Source of the DNA: Ziziphus jujuba
Taxonomy: Eukaryota > Streptophyta > Magnoliopsida > Rosales > Rhamnaceae
Length of the DNA stretch: 64,000 nt
NCBI RefSeq assembly: GCF_031755915.1
Contig: NC_083383.1
Coordinates: 29,821,501 to 29,885,500, forward strand
Direction: 5' to 3'
A model generated the notes under the pieces. It did not search any database. It was given only the letters and a program-made list of their open reading frames with translations, and was not told the DNA's origin. Both the position numbers and the translations under genes were made by a program. Position 1 is the first letter of the stretch. Every line of letters starts with the position of its first letter. Of the stretch, positions 48,801 through 58,729 are shown in pieces.

Positions 48801-50067
48801 TCTTCAGCAATACAAGGCCCGTCTCGTTGCTAAAGGTTTCCATCAACGGCCGGGCATCGATTATTTCGACACCTTCAGTCCTGTTGTAAAGCCCACTACA
48901 GTACGCACTGTCATCTGCCTTGCACTCTCCAATAATTGGCCAATACAGCAACTTGATGTTAATAACGCCTTCCTCAATGGCGTACTTCAAGAAGAAGTGT
49001 TCATGGTTCAACCCACTGGGTTTATTGATCCAACCAAGCCGAATCATGTTTGCCGGCTAAACAAAGCTATTTATGGCCTCAAACAGGCTCCCCGTGCGTG
49101 GTATACGGGCTTCAAGGAGTTTCTCATTAAGTTTGGTTTCAAAAATTCTTATGCAGATACCTCCCTATTTATTTATAGCAAACAAGGCCTCACTCTCTAT
49201 TTACTTGTTTATGTCGATGACATAATCTTGACAGGCAACAACTCCACTCTTCTTTCTGATTTTATCAAGGCCTTGTCAAACAAGTTCTCTCTCAAAGATC
49301 TTGGGTCCTTGCATTACTTTCTTGGGATTCAGGTTCTTCCAACTGCTACCGGTGTACTCTTATCCCAACAAAAATATATCACAAATCTCTTGGATAGTAT
49401 GAACATGCTTGACTCCAAACCATATTTGACTCCTATGGCTGCAAACACTGGCTTATCTGTTAATGATGGCAAGCCGCTTGACTCTCCAACTGAGTACCGG
49501 AGACTTATTGGCTCCTTACAATATTTGTTGATAACAAGGCCGGACATTGCATACTGTGTTAACAAACTCTCCCAGTTTATGCACTGTTCAACTCAAGTTC
49601 ATTGGGCTTCTGCTAAACGTCTCCTTCGTTACCTCAATGGCACTCAATCTCATGGCTTAGCCCTTCACAAAAATTCTCCTCTGAATCTTCATGCTTTCTC
49701 TGACGCTGATTGGGCAGGTAACAAAGACGATTGCACGTCAACCACAGCCTATATAGTGTTTCTTGGCAAGAACCCGATTTCATGGTCATCAAAGAAGCAA
49801 AAGGCTGTTTCGAGATCGTCCACTGAAGCTGAGTATCGGGCAGTTGCTAACACTGCCTTTGAAATCTGCTGGATTGTCTCTCTTCTTCATGAACTTGGTG
49901 TCAAATCCAGCATTGTTCCCACAATCTATTGTGACAATTTAAGTGCTACCTATGTGTGTGCAAACCCCAAGCTTCACTCACGCATGAAACATATTCGTAT
50001 AGACTTCCATTTTGTGCGTGATCAAGTTGCAGAAAGGGAGTCTTCGTGTCTCACATGTTTCGAATAA
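45883..50067 (+). CDS. Copia gag-pol polyprotein (about 1395 residues, frameshifted at the end)
   Basis: The chosen ATG starts a Ser/Thr-rich N terminus; an in-frame ATG at 45829 overlaps the primer site and is unlikely to be used. In order: gag (UBN2-type) to about 46600; a CCHC zinc knuckle at 46746-46788; aspartic protease around 46918-46950, reading LDMGASHH where DSGA or DTGA is usual; the GAG-pre-integrase HHCC region with WHQRLGHP; the integrase core (47500-47900) with DVWGP, YSDNGGEF and QNGYAERRHR; reverse transcriptase (48700-49300) with YVDD at 49210-49221; and RNase H (49690-50030) with SDADWAG and STEAEYRA. An extra base in the G run at about 50035 shifts the frame, so the frame ends at 50067, short of the usual C-terminal tail. 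The rest of that tail is still readable in another frame up to the 3' LTR. Confidence 0.93.
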   Translation: MALSSSSTSNPTDSTPTVAPSTVSNEPSLSSRVLVVLNVATQVPLKLTDTTYFPWRKQFDVLLIGYDLYGFVNGNIPCPSPTLSDQSPNPDYSFWIRQDSLLLGTLLASLSSEVHQIVATSETSKDAWDRLASAFAKPSRSRLLRIRERLIKAQGNRSVLEYLNDVKSAADELSLLDHPVSEDDLTLYILNGLSTAFESISAAFRTRDSSISFEELREKLTEHDNYMKRTDTQPPNTTITAHAAQRMPPPDTFGPRFGAPRPYRPPRASVVPQRRPVSNSSPTNYKGRCQLCATQGHSARYCPLFKHQWTFTPKQQIPPTFNQSAPHAFHSTSVLGPAPIPPPQPWLLDMGASHHIAQDFQTLSLHSDYDGTEEISVGNGNRLGITHTGSTSLSSPSKLFSLTNVLCVPAITRNLLSVSKFCQTNNTSIEFFPTHFVVKDLRTGARLLKGPLRHGVYEWPGPSSPSHPTHAAYTSVKTSLQQWHQRLGHPALKTLRHIIHKYSLPVSNNAKFICSSCFCNKSHRLPFGVSSLSSSKPLQLVYSDVWGPSSVPSFDGFRFYVIFVDHFSKYTWLFPIMHKSDVSSVFIKFKAIVEKYFQLPLISFYSDNGGEFIKLKSFFEINGISHFLTTPHTPQQNGYAERRHRHIRETGMSLLSQANIPTEFWSFAFQTATYLINRLTTPTLGNKSPFEILFQKSPNFISIKTFGCLCFPWLKPYTTSKLDPVSRPCVYLGPLSNQSGYKCLDVMTNKLYSSRHVTFVENEFPFMQKVKANNSFLPTPTTIQSHVPTSTHTLLPFHSPRILPKLISSSPHNFSPTSFPSSLTAFPPPSPALSPGSHKPCPPTLSMSSFTLLSSDIRREDNTAARESLPASPSATVPSPPTNTRIHTMRTRSLNQIFKPKLLPDFYVASISNSSEPKTAKQALAIPAWRDAMHSEYHALLKNNTWTLVPPASTQNLIGCKWVFRTKSNPDGSLQQYKARLVAKGFHQRPGIDYFDTFSPVVKPTTVRTVICLALSNNWPIQQLDVNNAFLNGVLQEEVFMVQPTGFIDPTKPNHVCRLNKAIYGLKQAPRAWYTGFKEFLIKFGFKNSYADTSLFIYSKQGLTLYLLVYVDDIILTGNNSTLLSDFIKALSNKFSLKDLGSLHYFLGIQVLPTATGVLLSQQKYITNLLDSMNMLDSKPYLTPMAANTGLSVNDGKPLDSPTEYRRLIGSLQYLLITRPDIAYCVNKLSQFMHCSTQVHWASAKRLLRYLNGTQSHGLALHKNSPLNLHAFSDADWAGNKDDCTSTTAYIVFLGKNPISWSSKKQKAVSRSSTEAEYRAVANTAFEICWIVSLLHELGVKSSIVPTIYCDNLSATYVCANPKLHSRMKHIRIDFHFVRDQVAERESSCLTCFE

Positions 50068-50163
50068 TGACCAGCTTGCCGATCTGCTCACAAAGCCTTT
50101 AAGCACAAAGCAATTTCAATCTCTTCGCTCCAAAATCTATGTTCTTACAGGATCACATATTTT

Positions 50164-50172
50164 GCGGGGGGA
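50164..50172 (+). other. Polypurine tract of the Copia element
   Basis: A purine run with six consecutive G ends directly at the start of the 3' LTR, the expected site for plus-strand priming. Confidence 0.8.
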
Positions 50173-50362
50173 TGTTACGTAATCAGTTTTGTTATACATG
50201 ATATGTACAGCTCTATGTGATATATATTGTTATTTTTTAATATTTATCCTACTGTTGTAGCTTAGTAGGACTCTTTAGTTTGTACACATGTATTTAACAG
50301 TGGTTTCACGTTAATAATAAAACACTTTTCATTCTCTCTATTTTGTCTCTGTTTTCCTTATA
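50173..50362 (+). repeat. 3' LTR of the Copia element
   Basis: 190 bp starting TGTTACG and ending CCTTATA, followed by the CAGTC target duplication and then the flank that continues the interrupted sequence (ATCAAAATGACAACG). Confidence 0.95.
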
Positions 50363-50367
50363 CAGTC

Positions 50368-52529
50368 ATCAAAATGACAACGTACATCCACGGGTCAGCA
50401 AAGGAGAGTTTAGGTTTCATTGATCAAAAGAAGATTAGAAGTTATTCACGCAATCTCTACTCCTCACATCAATAATAGCTATATATATATATATATAGGT
50501 ATATTTTTTTTACTGAAAGTAACAGCTATATTTTGGTCTATTTCGAAGACCTTCCAAATACACTGTTTTTCTTTCAAACCCGAAGGCCAGCTCCTGTATT
50601 CGCACCCATATGGGTTTGCGACTCATAGTACATGGGCAAAGATATTTTTTGACTCTCACATTGCCACCAAGTAATCTTACGTGCAAAGCAAGGCATATAA
50701 TGCTTACTAATTAATTTAATGCCACCTCATCACATCCTCTTTTAACGGAACAAAAACTTAAAGTACCCAAAAAACCACAACAATGGAATTACAATGATTG
50801 AATTTAGGGGACAAAATCAAGAAATGACCATGCCTGTCCGCCGAAGTTAAACCTTACCAACTGTCCATATATATACATATATAGAAGGAGAGAGGCTTGA
50901 TAATTTGATAATTTTTATATTATTTTTTATTGACTTTTAAATTAAAAAGTATGAATTTAACGATATATTAAAATTCATTTAAGAAATTTTTTTTATAGCA
51001 ATTCAATAATTAATAAATATAAATAATATTATTTAAAAAAATATGAATGAAATAATTTAAAAAGGAAAATAGTTACTACTTAAGTCGAAAAAGATGTTGA
51101 TAATTTTTCTAAAACAAATTGATCAAATTGTATTGAAATAATTTAAAGGAGTGGATGAAATTAATTTTATTTTATTTTTAAAAAATATTTAATTTATTTT
51201 ACTTTGATATTTTATTATTTTTGAATGAGATCATATTATGTTATTGATAGACACGATAAAATGAGAACTAAAAAGAATAAAGATGAGGAACAAGGACTAA
51301 TTCTTTACGAACCCTTATTTGTTTGATCCCTTATTTGTTTGATAATTACTAAAATTACAAAAGCAAAATGGCTGACTAATAGCATCGCAAAAAGATCTTT
51401 ATTTGCTTTACGTATTTTTTTTTAAACCAATCTTTTTCTTCTAATTTATTTTTTATTTTAATTTTTTAATATAAATAATTGATTTGCTTTTTCAAATATA
51501 AAGAGTTAAATTCATTTTTTATTTTTATTTTATATTGTTTTTTATCGGATTTTATACAAGTTTTAACACTCCTAATACAATTTTTTTATAGAAAATATAA
51601 GTTTATTACTTTCTTTTATGATATACATAATTAATGCTTATAATGAAATATCAAAATAAAGAATATATAAATAGTTTTATCCAAGAATCTAATAAAATTT
51701 TATTTTTTATTTTTAAAAATATTTTATAATTTGAAAATATATATATATATATATATAAAATTTTTTCCGAATAAAGAGATTATTGGAATGTTCACAAAGT
51801 GATAATCCAATAAACTCGGTCTAAAAAAAATAACGCATGCCGTGCGTAAGGAAGAAAAAAACAAGGGGGAAAAATGTCATCCTTTGACCATACCTTTTAT
51901 TGGAAAAAAGGTCATGCAATTTTTCAACACGCGCATTAGAATATAAATTTTTTAAGCTGATTTTTCTTTTTGACTTTTTTTTACCCCTTTTTATTTAAGT
52001 TTATTTATTATTAATTATTTTATGGCAATTAACATAACAAATTTATTATTAATTATTTTATGGCAATTAACACAACAAATCACTCTACTACATAGATGGC
52101 TTAAAAGTGTATTTTTTTTTTTAAAAAAAGTATAATAATTGTAAGAATATATTTTGTATCATTTAATTGCCTTCTTCATTGCCATTGAGAGTGAAATATC
52201 AGTGGCCAATCTAGTGAAAAAGAAATTTTTTTCCAAAGGCTTAATCCTACAAGGTTGATCAACAAGGGTGATAGGCCATAATATTCATCAATAAATTAAA
52301 CAAGAAAGAGTAAAGGACCCAGAAGATTACGGAATATGATGGTGAATGCACCATACTAGATTATGTGGAGATTATTATCTTTTTTTTTTTTTTTTTGGGA
52401 GTAAAACTGAGATTTAACATGAATATTTCTGGAAAAAAAATGATAAAAAAAATAAAAAAATAAAGCAAATTATGACTCAACTTGGCCTGTCCTATAAGCA
52501 CAGTCATGTCGGACCCATACCGACATTAA
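50368..52529. repeat. Distal part of the duplicated NLR unit
   Basis: Non-coding. 50368-50880 matches 57974-58480, and about 51000-52526 matches 61793-63305, at roughly 85-90% by eye. A shorter match for its end lies at 56190-56617. A 45-bp tandem duplication of TTATTATTAATTATTTTATG plus its neighbour (about 52005-52080) is single in the copy near 62760. Short frames in it have no domain signal. Confidence 0.7.
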
Positions 52530-54267
52530 AAGAGATGTATTCAAATAGAAATTTAATAGATTTTAAAATTTTTTAAAAGTTTAAAGATATTTAATTAAAA
52601 TTTTAATAGAATATATTAAAATATTAGAATATTCAATTATGAATTCTATAGAATTTATATAAATATGATAGCATTTAATTATGATTTTTTAAAACTTTAT
52701 AAAAATCTGTTAGTATCTAAAAAATTATTAACTTAAATTTTTTTTATAAATTAATAGATTTGATTAGATTTTGAGATGCCAAGAATAAATATTCAAGTCT
52801 TTCCCATATCCAGCTTCCACCCTACAGATTTCACTGGATTTTAAAATACAAAACACCAAGTGAGACCCTGCTTTGAGACAAAACGAAGAACATATGGACG
52901 AACCCAACCCGCTGGATGAACGGTCGAATGAAACCAGCGAACTAACGGCAACCAAAACAACTGTCTTTCCTGTGGGCTCTTTCCCCGTCCTTCCTTGATT
53001 GATCTGGGCATAGAAGTATACTAATTACAATAAACAGCATGCCATAGCATTTCATCGAACAAGAGGCATGCATGAATGAGATAAAGAACCAGTCACCAAT
53101 TCAGTGTTACGAAACAAAAGGGGTCACAAAAATGAATCTTGATCAAGGGAAACCCAATAAAAAGCCAAAATCCATCTTTAGCAATCGCGGGGGGGAGGAG
53201 GGAAGGGAAAACTTTCCCTAATGCAACCAATCCTTGTCAACTGAAAAAGCAACGAATCACATAGAAGCTCACATGGTCGGATCAGAGATGGTCAGAGTTA
53301 AGAGAGTGTTACTGGGCAAGACCTTTTTAAGATTGTTAAGAGAAATTTATCTTTAGCTTCGGAAAAAAAGCATAACAGAGACTGAGGACTTAGCTGCTAC
53401 GGCTTGTATCGCCCCACCCCTCCCTATTTCTCTACTTGTCCTCCATTCTTCAAAATACGATGCCGTATAGGAGAGTCATATATATATATATATATACGGA
53501 AATTCTATGGTGAGGACGGTCCGCATGAGTACCGCAGTATTAGTGATGGTTTTTTATAGTATTAACGACGATTTTTTAGAAAATCATCACCAATACTATG
53601 AAAAACCGTCACCAATACTGTGGTCCGCATGAGGACCGTCCGCACCATAGACGGACTGTATATATATATATATATATATATATATGAGTCCAAAATGCAA
53701 GAAATCAAAGTTGCGAGCAATGAGTTTTTTCTTTTTTTTTTTTAATAAAATTTTGCATATTAATAATAATAATAATAATAATGATAGAGATGATGCAAGA
53801 CTATTTAATATATTTATATAATTTTATTTTAATTTATCTTGACAGTGTTTTTTTTTTAAATTTTTTTTAATTCTTAAAAATATTTGAAGGATAATATTAT
53901 TAAAGTTTAATATTTATGTAAACGTTGTTTGCTTATTTGTTAATATTTGTTAATTTGTCCGATATCATAAATGTTCAACAATGCTAATGGTATGATAAAA
54001 TAATAAAAAAACTATGCTTATGGTATAGAATAAATGATATTATCCACCAAAATAGTAAAATAAATTATATAAAAAAATTTAAAATCATTAGAATTCTATC
54101 AAAATCTGTTAAAGTCTATAATAAAGTCTCACAAACTTCATAAAACTCCATATATGATTTTGATAAAATCCATGTAGAGTCTATAGAATTCTAAGTAAAT
54201 CCATAAATTCCATCAAACAGTTTAATTCTTTTAAAATCCATTAAATTCCTAATTGAATACATCTTCC
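52530..54267. mobile_element. Non-autonomous deletion derivative of the PIF/Harbinger family
   Basis: Its ends are AAGAGATGTATTC and, in reverse, GGAAGATGTATTC, flanked by TAA at 52527-52529 and 54268-54270. The left ~470 bp matches 7655-8130 of the larger element, including GAACGGTCGAATGAAACC and CCTGTGGGCTCT. The right ~580 bp (from about 53683) matches 11980-12556. The transposase genes are missing, and the centre (about 53000-53680) is unrelated filler with a hairpin MITE. Empty sites without the insertion are seen in the paralogous copies at 63306-63308 and about 56618-56620. Confidence 0.88.
53505..53650. mobile_element. Hairpin MITE nested in the Harbinger derivative (146 bp)
   Basis: It is nearly perfectly self-complementary along its full length. 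The left arm CTATGGTGAGGACGGTCC pairs with the right arm GGACCGTCCGCACCATAG, and pairing continues through AGTATTAGTGATGG / CCGTCACCAATACT to a small central loop near 53575. It is flanked by TA-rich microsatellites that may be its target. A transcript would form a long hairpin of the kind that feeds small RNA pathways; that is inference. Confidence 0.8.
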
Positions 54268-55222
54268 TAAAATTCGACTTCACGACCATAACCTTTTTTT
54301 TTTTTTTTATTTATACTGTATTTCGTTTATAAAAATATGGTAATTAATGTTTGATTACCATCACTAAGAAAGTAATTCATAAAATATTTAAACTTTTTAT
54401 TCCAGATTATGAATATAATTCAAATTGATAAAAACCCACAATCCTTCAAAAGGATGATGGCCTTTTGGGCAGAAATGTTCATTAGCAAAACCAAGAAACA
54501 TATTATATTTGATCACGAAGTCCTCATATAGCACTTCTTCCAATCCTGAATGCGGGAGCAAGGGACACTCGCCTGGCTCCAAATACTCAGACCTAACCTG
54601 CCATCGCTTCCACTAGAATCATGAGGGTGGATGTCCCTCAGATTCGAAGAAAACAAAAAAAAAAAAAAAAGGACCTAGCTAGTTCTCGAACACCGCCTTG
54701 TATTTAAAAAAAAAGAAGAAAAAATAAGAAAGTTTCAAACGCGGCCATTAGGAAAGTAAAGCACCGTACAGCCATAATATGATTGGCCGCCCCTAATATC
54801 GAGATCCATAAAGGATTTTAAGGGAGAACTGCTCTCTCTATCTCATCTGCTTTCCCTACTATCGGCACTCTCGTGTTTCAACCCCAGTATACTATGAATA
54901 GGTGTCGGATACGTCTACATTGTTTCTCTTTCAAGTCTATTTACCTTAATGAAAAAAAAAAAAAAACAAAAACAAAAAAAAAAAATGAAGAAGAAAAAAC
55001 ATGCAAGAAGATTGAATTAAGAGCAAGCAACTAAGACAACATCAACTAGACACTTGTATTTCTCTAAAACGATCTAATATTGTCTTGCTGAACATTCAGA
55101 TCACCACCGTCAACCTTTGTTCTTAAAAAAAAAAAAAAAAAAAAAAATTACCGCTGATAACCATATGTATCCAAAAAACATGATATAAAATAATATTAGT
55201 TATAAGTTGATGAAATAATTAC

Positions 55223-55257
<35 letters not shown>

Positions 55258-55431
55258 GATTATAAGTTGGTTACAAAACAATTTAATAATATACATAGGT
55301 CATATAAATTGTATAAACTTATTTGTATTATTTTGAAAGTAAGGTTAGGGGAAATTTGCATTTGGAATGAGCTCAAACTAGGACTTTGAAATAAATTAAC
55401 TAAGCCAAAGTTCATAAGTGCAAAGATTAAT
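54268..55431. repeat. Junction of duplicated NLR units: distal flank then 3' flank of the next copy
   Basis: 54271-54410 matches 63309-63450 and 56620-56760. 54410-54490 (CCACAATCCTTCAAAAGGATGATGGCC and on) matches 56800-56860 and 63460-63540. About 55003-55125 and 55255-55380 match 63669-63790 and 63895-64000. The part 54570-54960 has no counterpart and shows no recognised domain. A (TA)n run lies at 55222-55258. Confidence 0.65.
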
Positions 55432-55612
55432 TTTGAACCTTCTTGATCAATTGTGGCAACTTTTGTAATTTTCCCATCAAGGAAAGTCAAGTTATTAAAC
55501 AAGGAGGAGATGAAATGTGCTGAACATTTAAGATTTCATCTTCGTTGATAGAGTGACTGTATAAAAAATCAAGATGGTTCATCTTCTCAATGGAGGAACA
55601 CAGGGACTTTGA
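55432..55612 (-). pseudogene. LRR fragment of a second NLR copy
   Basis: About 180 bases align with 41270-41450 of the first NLR copy. Shared tracts include GAACCTTCTTGATC, AAACAAGGAGGAGATGAAATG and GATGGTTCATCTTCTCAATG. On the minus strand it encodes LCSSIEKMNHL, HSINEDEILNVQHISSPP and similar LRR text. Everything on either side of this fragment has been lost or replaced, so it is a relic of a once complete tandem copy. Confidence 0.85.
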
Positions 55613-55708
55613 TGCATATAATATGTACTCACCTTTATGAGAAGTTAAGACAATTAAGAAGGTATTTGATATATATAACCATGTTGGGGTTAAGACAACC
55701 ATGTTGCC

Positions 55709-56185
55709 TGTTAGGGGTTAGGCCCTTCCCACAGTCAAGTTAGAGTGTATTCATATGCATACTTTATGTGTGGATACGGATCTCCTGCCCTGTTAATTTC
55801 CAGTTGTCCAGCTGTTTACTTCCTTTGTGTGTTCAATTGGTTTCTTTGTTCCTAGGCGGTTTGCCATTTACCAGAGTTGTTTGGTGGGCAGGTAAAACTC
55901 TTAAAGCTGACACGTTAAGGTCAAGGCCATAGAAACACGTCAGTGATATGTTTAGTATCTCACAGAGAATATGGACTTAGTCTTTACATCCATTCGCAGC
56001 TTTCTATATCATTGGATCAGCTTTTGTACCATGAATTAGGACTCATTTTTGGGCCTCTTCTATTTTATATTTTTAGGGTATAATAGAAGGGAAGGCAAGT
56101 GAATTAGGTAATCAGAGTTTGAAGAATTTAGGTAGATAGGAAGGATCAAGGATAAAAGAAGCAGCAGGAAGTATCTCCCACTGCA
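55709..56185. mobile_element. Possible solo LTR (477 bp)
   Basis: The segment starts TGTTAGGGG and ends CACTGCA. TGCC precedes it (55705-55708) and follows it (56186-56189), a 4-base match that could be a slightly changed 5-bp target duplication. Base composition is distinctly richer in G+C than both neighbours, and it interrupts the duplicated NLR unit between the LRR relic and the distal flank. No second copy is present here to confirm it. Confidence 0.35.
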
Positions 56186-56189
56186 TGCC

Positions 56190-57121
56190 ACATGTAGGTG
56201 GGTTTAAATTAATATAGTTATTATTACTTTTTTGTGGCTATATATAACAAATCACTTTACTTTATATATTGCTTAAAAGTGTATAAAAAAATATCAAATT
56301 TTTTTATTATTATAATAATTTTTTCATATTTTAGTATTTTATATCTACAACTTCCCAGCTGTCGGTAGTTTGACATTAATATTCATTAATAAATGAGACA
56401 AGAAAGAGAAAAGGGCCCAAAAGATTACCCAATAATTAAAATAAATACATTATACTAGACTTATCTAGAGATGATTGTTTTTTCTTGAGTAAATAAAACA
56501 AAGATTTTACATGAACTTTTATGTCAAAAGAAAAGACAAATTGGCAAAAATACAAAATTATGATTCAACTTTGGCGGCTTTACTCTTAGGCACAGTCACA
56601 GAAGACTCCACTAATATTAAGATTCAACTTCATGACTCTTTTCACCTTTTCTTTTTCCCAGTTTTGCTGTATTTCGTTTATAAAACTACAGTAATTAATG
56701 ATCGTTTACCATCACTAAGAAAAACGCATCACTTTATGATAAAATATTTAAATATTTAATTCAACGTATTATGAATTATAATTTCCAGAGAATTCAAATT
56801 GATAAAAAACCACAATCCTTCAAAAGGATGATGGCCATGGGGCTGAAAATTCATTAGCAAAACCTTAAATTATTATTATTAATATTATTAGTTAATTAGT
56901 TTCATTAAGTTCACAAATTCCTCTTTCTCTTTTATGTAAACTCTTATACTTTTTCACACCACAAAATCATGAGAGCCTGCTTTCTACCATCCCTAATATG
57001 CAACATGAATTGTTCTTCTCTATAATCCAAGTAACGGAAGAAGAAAATTTAAAAGAATCTTATTGGAAATAAACAAAAACACAGAGAAGAAAAAAAACTA
57101 ATTAAGTTTGAGGAGTACCCG
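56190..57121. repeat. Duplicated NLR-unit flanks; unit junction without an NLR gene
   Basis: 56190-56760 matches the distal flank (52050-52526; 62810-63400). It is followed by the 3'-flank motif at 56800-56870 and then directly by 5'-flank sequence (56870-57110, matching 44050-45100). The NLR gene that should lie between these flanks is completely deleted in this unit. Confidence 0.65.
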
Positions 57122-57661
57122 TGAGATTGCTGATAAAAGAAAGAAAAAGGAGATAATACACTAATTTATTAACTTTTGGAAGCTACTACACTCTGACACC
57201 AGAACTCACTTTTCCTGCTCTATTTATAGAGTTAGAGCCAACGGTAACAAGCATGAAACTAGGAAACTAAATCCACTATCACACAAAACTAGCAACAAAC
57301 CAATAACCCCTAGATACAAAAGACCAGGTAAAAACCAAAGACTCGATAAAAGACTTCAAAACTAAATGCTATAGACTAGGACAAATGTTGACTAAGAAAT
57401 TAAAATAATATCTTAATAATCCCTCCCTTAAACAGAAAAAACTTTCAGTTTAATACACATATTGTCTTCTTCAAACCAGACCATCTAAAGTGAAGACTCC
57501 AAACAATTTTCTGAGCTTGAAGAACGATGCTAACTTGAGAGGCTTGGTCATTATGTCAGCAACCTGGTCTTCACTCTTGCAGTAAATAAGATCAATGACT
57601 CCTTCATTTGTCAGGTCCCTCAAGAAATGAAATTTCACATCTATATGCTTACTTCTTCCAT
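57122..57661 (-). mobile_element. Truncated Copia element: RNase H tail plus 3' LTR
   Basis: On the minus strand, 57661-57471 encodes the end of a Copia polyprotein (HGRSKHIDVKFHFLRDL, then DQVADIMTKPL and a stop), of a lineage different from the intact element. A purine tract AAGGGAGGG near 57421-57431 follows, then an LTR of about 298 bp (57419 to 57122) ending in ATCTCA, with a TATAAATAGAG promoter-like stretch. The 5' part is missing, cut exactly where the near-identical paralogous block at 57662 begins. Confidence 0.75.
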
Positions 57662-58729
57662 GTAAAACATAACGAAACTTAAACGAAATATATATATATA
57701 TATATATATATTTACAGAGAGTGTGGAAACCTGTTAGACTAGAGAGGAGTTCAAGCAGCAGCAGAATGAATAAAGAAGACAATGTCCTGTGTAGAGTTCA
57801 AGTAACTAACTGATATCAACAGATCTGATCTTTCAAGTGATTAAATATCAAACCAGCAGTATATAAACCACCACACGTACGGCACAACAACAAGTAAATT
57901 GACAGCAAAAATACCAGGAAACCAGATGAGAGAAAACCCAACAAAGAACACAATATTTAATGTGGTTCAGTCATCAAAATGACAACGTACATCCACGCGT
58001 CAACAAAGGAGAGTTTAGATTTCATTCATCAAGAGAAGATTACAAGCAATTCACTCAATCTCTACTCCTCACAGCAAGAATAGCTATATAGTTATATATA
58101 TAAAAATATATTTTTTTACTTAAAGAACAGCTGTATGTCGGTCTATTTTGAAGACCTTCCAAATACACTGTTTTTCTTTCAAACCTGAAGACCACCTCCT
58201 CTATTCGCACACATGGCTTTGTGGCTCATATTCGATGGGCAAAGATATTTTTTAACTCTCATATGTCACCAAGCAATCTTACCTGCAAACCAAGTGAAAG
58301 CATTTAATGCTTACTAGATAATTTAATGCCTCCTCATCACATCCTCTTTTACAGAACAAAAGCTTAAAGAATCCATAGAACCACAACAAACGGAATTACA
58401 GTGATTCAATTTAAGGGACAAAATCGAGAAATGACCATGCCTGTCGGCCGAAGTTAAACCTTACCAATGGTCCAATATATATTCATATATAAAAAGAGTG
58501 CTGCTTGATAATTTGATAATTTTAACGTTATATTTTTATTAACTTTTAAATTAAAAAATATCAAATATGCATATAATGATGTATTAAAATCTATTTAAGT
58601 AAAGAAAATTTTATAGTGATCCATGATTAATAAATAAAATTTTAAATCTTAATCATTAATATCGTTTAAATGTTGTAAAAAAAATCTTAATATTAGTTAT
58701 GATTTTAAATATAAGATTGAGCTTCACTC
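57662..58729. repeat. Duplicated NLR-unit flank carrying the Copia empty site
   Basis: 57662-57973 is almost identical to 45313-45639 (one difference in the last ~260 bases by eye). The match continues across the Copia insertion point (CAGTC then ATCAAAATG) into sequence matching 50368-50880, but with clearly lower identity. The last ~90 bases (58639-58729) have no counterpart in the first unit. Confidence 0.7.

Larger units (their letters stand above)
45640..50362 (+). mobile_element. Ty1/Copia LTR retrotransposon, nearly intact and young
   Basis: It is a complete element of 4.7 kb with 190-bp LTRs, a primer binding site, one long gag-pol frame, a polypurine tract and a 5-bp target duplication CAGTC (45635-45639 and 50363-50367). 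The empty site is visible in the paralogous copy near 57969-57973. The two LTRs differ at only two positions by eye, so insertion is recent and later than the duplication of the unit. LTR ends are TG...TA, a known non-canonical pair, with the first base of the 5' LTR changed to C. The short LTRs and gag type resemble the Ale/Retrofit lineage, which is inference. A frameshift near 50035 and a changed protease motif make autonomous activity doubtful. Confidence 0.93.
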
